From: Paracentrotus lividus
Taxonomy: Eukaryota > Echinodermata > Echinoidea > Camarodonta > Echinidae
Assembly: GCA_940671915.1 (NCBI GenBank)
Contig: CALNVZ010000402.1
Coordinates: 12,614 to 76,613 of the forward strand
Reading direction: 5' to 3'
DNA: 64,000 nt
This document shows, one piece after another, positions 58,357-64,000 of the stretch (position 1 is the stretch's first letter; every line of letters begins with the position of its first letter). The position numbers and the translations under genes are program-made. The notes under the pieces are model-generated. The model had not been told where the DNA came from, did no database searches, and was given only the letters and a program-made list of their open reading frames with translations.

Positions 58357-58860
58357 CAGCGCTATCCTAATTCCGAAAACGAAAATTTTTCACTCGAACA
58401 TAAATGCGTCCGATCACAAAGAAACCACGACGAAGAATGATGCATTTTCCACCGCTAATTGAAAGCGTTGCGTAAATAGACACGAACATTCCAATGCGCA
58501 TAGGACCACCTGTTTGAGCGTCAACGACAACAATGTGATACAATACCCGCGTGAGTTACATACCCGGCGCGCCAACAATTCAATACAAATAGGTCAATGA
58601 AACCTGCGTACATTCCTGGCGCTCCATTTCAACATGTAAACATGTTGATTGACCCACATTTTATCAGCCAGTTAATAAAGCATTTTAAATCGTCTTTGAC
58701 TCTTTAAATTTTATTAATTCAAGTGTCATAGGTTGGAATTTCTAGGGGATTTTTTTTTCAGAGATAAGCCAACATTTGTATTATCAGGATTGTACTTTAC
58801 TGTAACATCTATTTGAGATCATTGACAGAAAGTTAAAGAGTTCAGATTGATAAACCTTAC

Positions 58861-58983
58861 CAGAACACATCTGAGTTCCGGTGCCTACATATCCAGACTC
58901 GCAAGTACAAGTATATGGGGCTCCAACTTGATTCACGCATCCCCCGTTTGCACAGAGACTTGTATCGGTACATTCGTTTTCAT
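58861..58983 (-). CDS. adhesion GPCR exon: DENEC EGF repeat 3
   Basis: A 123-base phase 1-1 exon with CANGGCVNQVGAPY and CESGY. Six Cys intact. It is the first array copy upstream of the 13.5 kb insertion. Confidence 0.93.
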
Positions 58984-59278
58984 CTACAAGTAAAAATTCA
59001 AAACCTTTTTTCAATGTTAAAACTTTAATCTTTATCATGATCTAAATAGGAACAAAATGCTCTACAAAAGATCATCCATCTTTTCTAACCGAATCAAATA
59101 CTATTGGATATCAATTAAAAATTATTTAATTCAAGTGTCATAGGTTGGAATTTCTGGGGGATTTTTTTTTTTTTTTCAGAGATAAGCCAACATTTGTATT
59201 ATCGGGATTGTACTTGACTGTAACATCTATCTGACATCATTAATAGAAATTTAAAGAGTTCCGATTGATAAACCTTAC

Positions 59279-59401
59279 CAGAACAGATCTGAGTTCCGGT
59301 GCCTACATATCCAGAATCGCAAGTACAAGAATATGGAGCTCCAACTTCATTGACGCATGCCCCGTTTGCACAGAGACTTGTATCGGTACATTCGTTTTCA
59401 T
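59279..59401 (-). CDS. adhesion GPCR exon: DENEC EGF repeat 2
   Basis: A 123-base phase 1-1 exon, consensus except GAPYSCTC for GAPYTCTC. Spacing to repeats 1 and 3 is 409 and 418 bases. Confidence 0.94.
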
Positions 59402-59687
59402 CTACAAAAAAAAAACAACAACAACAATACAAAACATTTATAGATGTTAAAACTTTAATTTTCATTTAGTTCTAAATAGAAACAAATGCATTTCAAAAGG
59501 ATGATCTATCTTTTTCTAACCGATTCAAATACTATTGGCTATGGTTTAAATTAAGTCTCATATGCTTGAATTTCTAGGGGTTTTTCAGAGATAAGCCACC
59601 ATTAGTATTATCAGGATTATTCTTGATTGTAACATGAATTTGAGACCATTAATAGAAATTTAAAGAGTTCAGATTGATAAACCTTAC

Positions 59688-59810
59688 CAGAACACATCTG
59701 AGTTCCGGTGCCTACATATCCAACATCGCAAGTACAAGTATATGGAGCTCCAACTTCATTGACGCATGCCCCGTTTGCACAGAGACTTGTATCGGTACAT
59801 TCGTTTTCAT
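59688..59810 (-). CDS. adhesion GPCR exon: DENEC EGF repeat 1 (most upstream found)
   Basis: A 123-base phase 1-1 exon with CDVGYVG in the fifth loop. The array-type intron upstream continues only to about 59890 and then breaks into unrelated sequence, followed by the LINE. It starts in phase 1, so at least one further 5' exon must exist outside the recognised part. Confidence 0.93.
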
Positions 59811-60537
59811 CTACAAGTAAAAATTCAAAACATTTATCAATGTTAAAACTTTAATTTTTATCATGTTCTAACTAGAAACAAATGCACTACATTTTAAGTC
59901 CCCTTTCCAATGACCTTGATTTTTCACCATATTTGAATTGCTAATGAAATCTCCCTTAAAATATATGTATTTATAAGTAAATTTCTTCATTTAATGAAAA
60001 ATAATCTAAACCTTAAATGGGCAGGATTATTTTGATTATCTCGCGACCAGGGGATAGGGTCAATCCACCCCCTCCCCATGAGACTAAATTTTTTTCAAAA
60101 ACTTGGCATGCATTCGGGGCATGCAAGAATGAATAAGCCTACAAAGTATCCGCGTCTATCTCAAACACTTTTTGAGCTATCGGCATATGTAACTGGCATT
60201 TCACGTTTTTTTTTTCGTTTTTTTTTTTTCAATTCAATTCAATTCAATTTATTAAACCATAAAAAGCAAACATGTACAAAGAAATATACATAAGATAAAT
60301 CAGATTAAACATAAATCATGATATGGTCTGGACCACAAAGAAACAAAGTGCTTATGGAGCGTGGCCCAAAAATGTATACAAAATAAACACATTTAATATA
60401 AGAATACTACTACAAATAACAAATGGGTCAAAAAGAAACATAAATGCAATTATAAACACATACAAACACACACACATATACACACTCACTCACACACACC
60501 CAGGTATACAACCCTAACATTTCTTTAAGTTTTCAAT

Positions 60538-60777
60538 TTAATACTTTCGACATAGTTTTCTAAATGTGGATAATAGAGTGCATTGTTTCAGAGAAGTTGG
60601 TAACTTATTCCATTTTTTTATACCGATGACTGTAAATGAATTTAAAGAGGGAGTTAGCCTTACTTTTGGTTGGTTAAAATGGTCTTTTTGACGAGTTGCA
60701 TAAGAATGAACATTTGAATTTATAGTAAACATCCTACATAATTTTTCAGGAAAGTTTTTGTGATTAATTGAGTACAT
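60538..60777 (-). pseudogene. LINE RT C-terminal segment
   Basis: It reads HSYATRQKDHFNQPKVRLTP and IGIKKWNKLPTSLKQC, the usual C-terminal block of CR1/L2-like LINE proteins. It is one base out of frame with the RT segment that precedes it. Confidence 0.8.
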
Positions 60778-61757
60778 GAAAAGTATTTAGCGTAATCAAA
60801 TCTTGCAAGGGCAAAGTTTGCATCTTTATAAAAAGGGGTTTACTTGCACTTTGGGGATGTGACTTTGTTATTAAGCGAATAGATCTTTTCTGTAAAACAT
60901 ACAACTTTTTGAGATGGGATTTATAAGTATTACCCCAAATATAGTTACAATAATTTAAATGAGGCAAGACAAGGCTATTGTATAGGATGTGCATAACATT
61001 ATATGGGAGAATAAATTTAAGTTTAGAAAGGATACCAGTACATTTGGAGAGTGCTTTAGAAATTTCAGAAATATGTATACTCCAGTCTAAACATTCGTGA
61101 ATTGTAACTCCAAGAAATTTTATGTCGTTTAACTTACATACATCTAGATTATCAATGATAATATGTGATAAATCATTCGGCATTCTCTTGTTCCTTGACC
61201 TAAATATGACATAGTTAGTTTTGTCAATATTTAAAGATAATTTATTTACTTTGAACCAGGCGGAAACCTTTGATACTTCCCTGTTCACTGTTGAGACAAA
61301 TGTTTTTATATTGTTATTGCTCATTAAAGCACACGTATCATCAGCGAACAGGGAAAATTCAAGAAGAGAAGAAGATTTTATTATATCATTTACATATATG
61401 AGGAACAAGAGAGGGCCCAATACAGACCCCTGTGGAACACCACAATTACTATTTTGTATAGAAGATTTGACACCATTGACCATCACATTTCTATCAGACA
61501 GATAATTTTTAAACCAATTAAGAGGAATACCTCTAACACCATAAAAACTGAGCTTTTGTAATAAAATGTGATGGTCAATGGTGTCAAATGCTTTTGACAG
61601 ATCCATAAAGAGTCCAATACAATATTTACCTTTTTCAATTTCAGTTTGTACATGATTACATAGATTTGAAACAGCTAAGGCAGTTGAAAAGTTTTGTCGG
61701 AAACCAAATTGGGAATCGGTTAGGATATCATTAACTTGTAAAAAAATTGTATAGACG
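60764..61757 (-). pseudogene. LINE reverse transcriptase domain
   Basis: Residues in order: TDSQFGFRQNFSTALAV, MDLSKAFDTIDHHILLQKL, NCGVPQGSVLGPLLFLIYVN, FSLFADDT (the catalytic YxDD-type box as FADD), NKLSLNIDKTNYVIF and LVLPHLNYCNYIWGNTY. RT motifs 1-7 are present and uninterrupted from about 61750; upstream, YRPIAILPLLSKILEKIIH is in another frame. Normally it copies the element's RNA at the nicked target. The frame breaks make this copy inactive. Confidence 0.9.
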
Positions 61758-62651
61758 CTAGTGGATTATTTTTTCGAGAATCTTGGAGAGTAGAGGAAGA
61801 ATAGCTATCGGTCTGTAATTGGTTATATCTTTTGAATTTCCCTTTTTATAAACTGGTACTACCTGAGCTATTTTCAAATCGTTCGGCACATTTCCTGTAG
61901 AGATTGACCTATTAAATATATAGCACAAAGGCTCAACACAGAAAAATATACATTTTTTTAAATAACTTTTGGATCTACCCCGTCTGGCCCACTTGACTTA
62001 GATGTATTTAGAGAAGAAACTATTTTCAGTATTTCATGAGTTGAGGTTGGTTTGAGAAATAAAGAGTTGGTGAATTACTTTCGGTTAAAAACGAATCAAA
62101 TGAAATATTTTCAGGTGTATTATGTTCTGCAATTTTTTTTGCCAATATTAAAAAAATATGAATTAAATTGTTCTGTTATTTCTTTTAATGAGTTTAATTT
62201 CATATCATCGTGATGCATAACTGAAGGTAGTTTCTTTCTTTTTTATTACCAAGTATGTCATTAATTTTAATCCAAATCTTTTTTTGTGTCGCCCTTTATT
62301 TTGCTGAAGACACAATGGAAATATTCAGATTTCGCAGTGCGTAATAAACTTGTTAATTTTGTTGTTATATATGACATACTTTTCCTTATGTTTATCACAT
62401 TGGCATTTCAAAAACTTTTTATACATACCGTTTTTTTTATTTATGGATTTCATCAAACATTTTGTTTCTGAAAAGTAAATTTCTTCTTGCACCTGGGTTT
62501 TACTTTTGGAAAACATTCAGTATATTAATTTTTGATATAAAAATTGACATGAAAATATTTTAACAATCCTTTGCATTTGTACAATTATAAACGCAACTCC
62601 AGTCGACTTCACATAGTTTTCTATTAAATTTTAGTATGTTTTTATCATCAA

Positions 62652-63476
62652 TTAGTCTCTTTTGTAGTTGTGATTGAGTTTCAGTAACGATCTTTTTATG
62701 TTTTTAATACAAAATATAGGGAAGTGATCGGAAACATCAGCTATAAATAAACCAGAGTCAATTGTATTGTCGAGGGAATTACAAAATATGTTATCAATCA
62801 AAGTTGCACTTGTCTTTGTTATTCTTGTTGGCTTTAAGATTAAAGGGTACAAGTTATGGGAGAACATGGTTTCTAAAAATAAGTTAGTGTTTTCATGAGA
62901 ACATGCATTCAATAAATTTATATTGTAGTCACCCAAAATATATAATTCACTATTAATTTTACTTACAATATTCAAACGCTTGTTCATTTCATCAAAAAAT
63001 GTTTCAATGTTAGTGTTTTGAACTCTGTAAACGCATCCTATTATAAGAGGTTTATAACTTTTGCATTTTAATTCAATAAACAACATGTCACATTCTGGAA
63101 TATTACAAGACAAATCGGACCGTACAGTAAAATCATATATTTCATTTATATAAATAGCAACTCCACCTTCCATTCCATTTTCCCTATTTATATTTATAAG
63201 GTTATAACCGTTTAAATGGTACAATTCTGTTTTTGTTCTTGTTTGAAACCAAGTTTCTGATACACAGATTGCTGTAAAATTGTGATCAACGTTAGCTAAC
63301 ATAGAGCAGAATGCATCAAAATTATGACATAAACTTCTGCAATTTACATGAAGAAGAGAAAAATCATTATCATTATTTTTATATATATCTTGAAATTCTT
63401 CACAATAAGTATACAGACATTTTCTTGGTTGAATTTCTATAGGATTTTCACTATCAACTATATTCAAATATATCAA
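62652..63476 (-). pseudogene. LINE APE-type endonuclease domain
   Basis: An open frame of 274 codons containing LLHVNCRSL, ICVSETW (catalytic Glu), GGVAIYI, LYILGDYNINLL and the terminal SDHFPIFCI with the catalytic Asp-His. This is the apurinic endonuclease-like fold that nicks target DNA for LINE insertion. It lacks the start of the protein and is separated from the RT by broken sequence. Confidence 0.88.
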
Positions 63477-63485
63477 TTTTCATCA

Positions 63486-64000
63486 CATATTTTAAACCTG
63501 GTGTATAGTTTTGGTAACAAAAAAAAAATCGGCATAAAACCAATTAAATATAGTCTCATGTTGTTCACATTGCGCTAAAAGACATGTGTGAGAGATTTTG
63601 TGATATTCCTTTCACGATTTCCGGTGAATTTCGGTGAAATGTTTGAATCCAAACACAATTTGTAACGGTTTTGAGACCTTTGCTGGGTTGTCCTGTCCCC
63701 AGAACTTCCCGCATGAATGGACCGTAGCGATCTGTGTGTATCACCCACACAAGAGAATCCCCATTGGTTTTCCATGTGAACGCCTAGTGCACACAAAGCT
63801 GAGTCGGGTCCCCGTCTTATCTTTTTTATACTATAATATCGTGAAATAAAGACATTAAAACGAGATTCCATGTAATATAACTTTCTTTGTTACAGTTATA
63901 GGATTCAGGCTTTCATATTATCTAACTGTGAATCCAAATTAAATTTTTCCTTCTCCCAACACTATACACCAGCTTTAACATCATCTTCGCATATAGAAAA
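63486..64000. other. no feature recognised
   Basis: Right end of the window. Short ORFs on both strands have no recognisable domain. Confidence 0.4.

Larger units (their letters stand above)
47541..58712. mobile_element. second head-to-tail copy, enlarged to 11 kb
   Basis: Its start (47541-48215) repeats 45228-46290 nearly base for base, including the six hairpin motifs; its end (58386-58712) repeats 47215-47540. The receptor intron resumes directly at 58713 (ATTCAAGTGTCATAGG). In between lie a LINE fragment, a foldback with DR1 arrays, and unassigned AT-rich sequence (48220-49630, 50650-53150, 57735-58385) in which no gene was recognised. Poly-C/poly-T runs lie at 48499-48551 and 58320-58356. 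Confidence 0.6.
10244..59810 (-). other. adhesion GPCR gene locus (EGF-mucin-Ig-SEA-GAIN-7TM), 5' end missing
   Basis: This is the extent of one minus-strand gene, reconstructed as 31 exons by reading splice sites (AG acceptor, GT donor, one GC donor) and phase. The predicted receptor sits in the plasma membrane with a very long extracellular part: 12 DENEC/DEDEC EGF repeats, 6 DVDEC EGF repeats, a Thr/Ser stalk, a further EGF, Ig, SEA, GAIN and GPS, followed by seven helices and a short tail. EGF exons are all phase 1-1, which lets them multiply without shifting frame. The Ig-SEA-GAIN core resembles the ADGRF group and the EGF-GAIN layout resembles ADGRE, but neither has this full order as I know them. 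Signal peptide and promoter were not found. The GAIN interior carries apparent frame breaks. Confidence 0.85.
60230..63485 (-). mobile_element. non-LTR retrotransposon (CR1/Jockey-like), decayed
   Basis: Minus-strand order is endonuclease (63476-62652), RT (about 61757-60764), RT C-terminus (60777-60538), then a 3' end of AATTG repeats next to poly-T at 60209-60250. About 3.3 kb; no ORF1 (gag-like) part was seen, so it is 5'-truncated. At least two frameshifts (near 61757 and 60780), and 61800-62650 has several breaks. The clade is inferred from motifs only. Confidence 0.85.

Noticed and set aside
47541..58712. LTR retrotransposon interpretation of the repeated ends.
   Set aside because: The repeated blocks are arranged start-end-start-end rather than as two identical flanking LTRs, and no gag, protease, RT or integrase was recognised.

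Overview
The window looks like nuclear DNA of a marine invertebrate deuterostome, most likely an echinoderm such as a sea urchin. This is inferred from the intron-rich, AT-rich gene structure, the very dense DNA-transposon and foldback content, and an EGF/SEA/GAIN/7TM receptor of a kind expanded in such genomes. No prokaryotic feature, tRNA, rRNA or CRISPR array was recognised.

One gene dominates. It runs on the minus strand from about 59.8 kb down to its stop codon at 10244 and encodes a large adhesion-class G protein-coupled receptor. I reconstructed 31 exons by hand from splice sites and reading-frame phase. In protein order they encode: eleven near-identical EGF repeats starting DENEC (59810 down to 35602); one DEDEC EGF (35224); six calcium-binding-type EGF repeats starting DVDEC (34584 to 32065); a Thr/Ser-rich mucin-like stalk (31683); a classical EGF (30805); an Ig domain (29822); a SEA domain in two exons (29227, 27236); a Cys-containing linker and the GAIN domain (25270 to 20710); a GPS motif (20258); and seven transmembrane helices (18646, 14825, 13647, 10706). 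Apart from the interior of the GAIN domain, every junction I checked keeps phase. The GAIN exons show one nonsense codon and about three frameshifts, so this copy is either mis-assembled there or decaying. The 5' end of the gene (signal peptide, promoter) was not found and probably lies beyond 60 kb.

The introns are full of mobile DNA. The intron between EGF exons 39048 and 45083 holds a 5.6 kb TIR element with another element nested in it. The next intron (45083 to 58983) is enlarged by about 13.5 kb: two head-to-tail copies of a non-coding element, carrying a LINE fragment and a 4.6 kb foldback whose arms are tandem arrays of perfect DR1 nuclear-receptor sites. Many smaller MITEs, often nested in each other, sit in the other introns and in the 10 kb downstream of the gene. 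At 60.2-63.5 kb lies a decayed non-LTR retrotransposon with endonuclease and reverse transcriptase. No second host gene was recognised.
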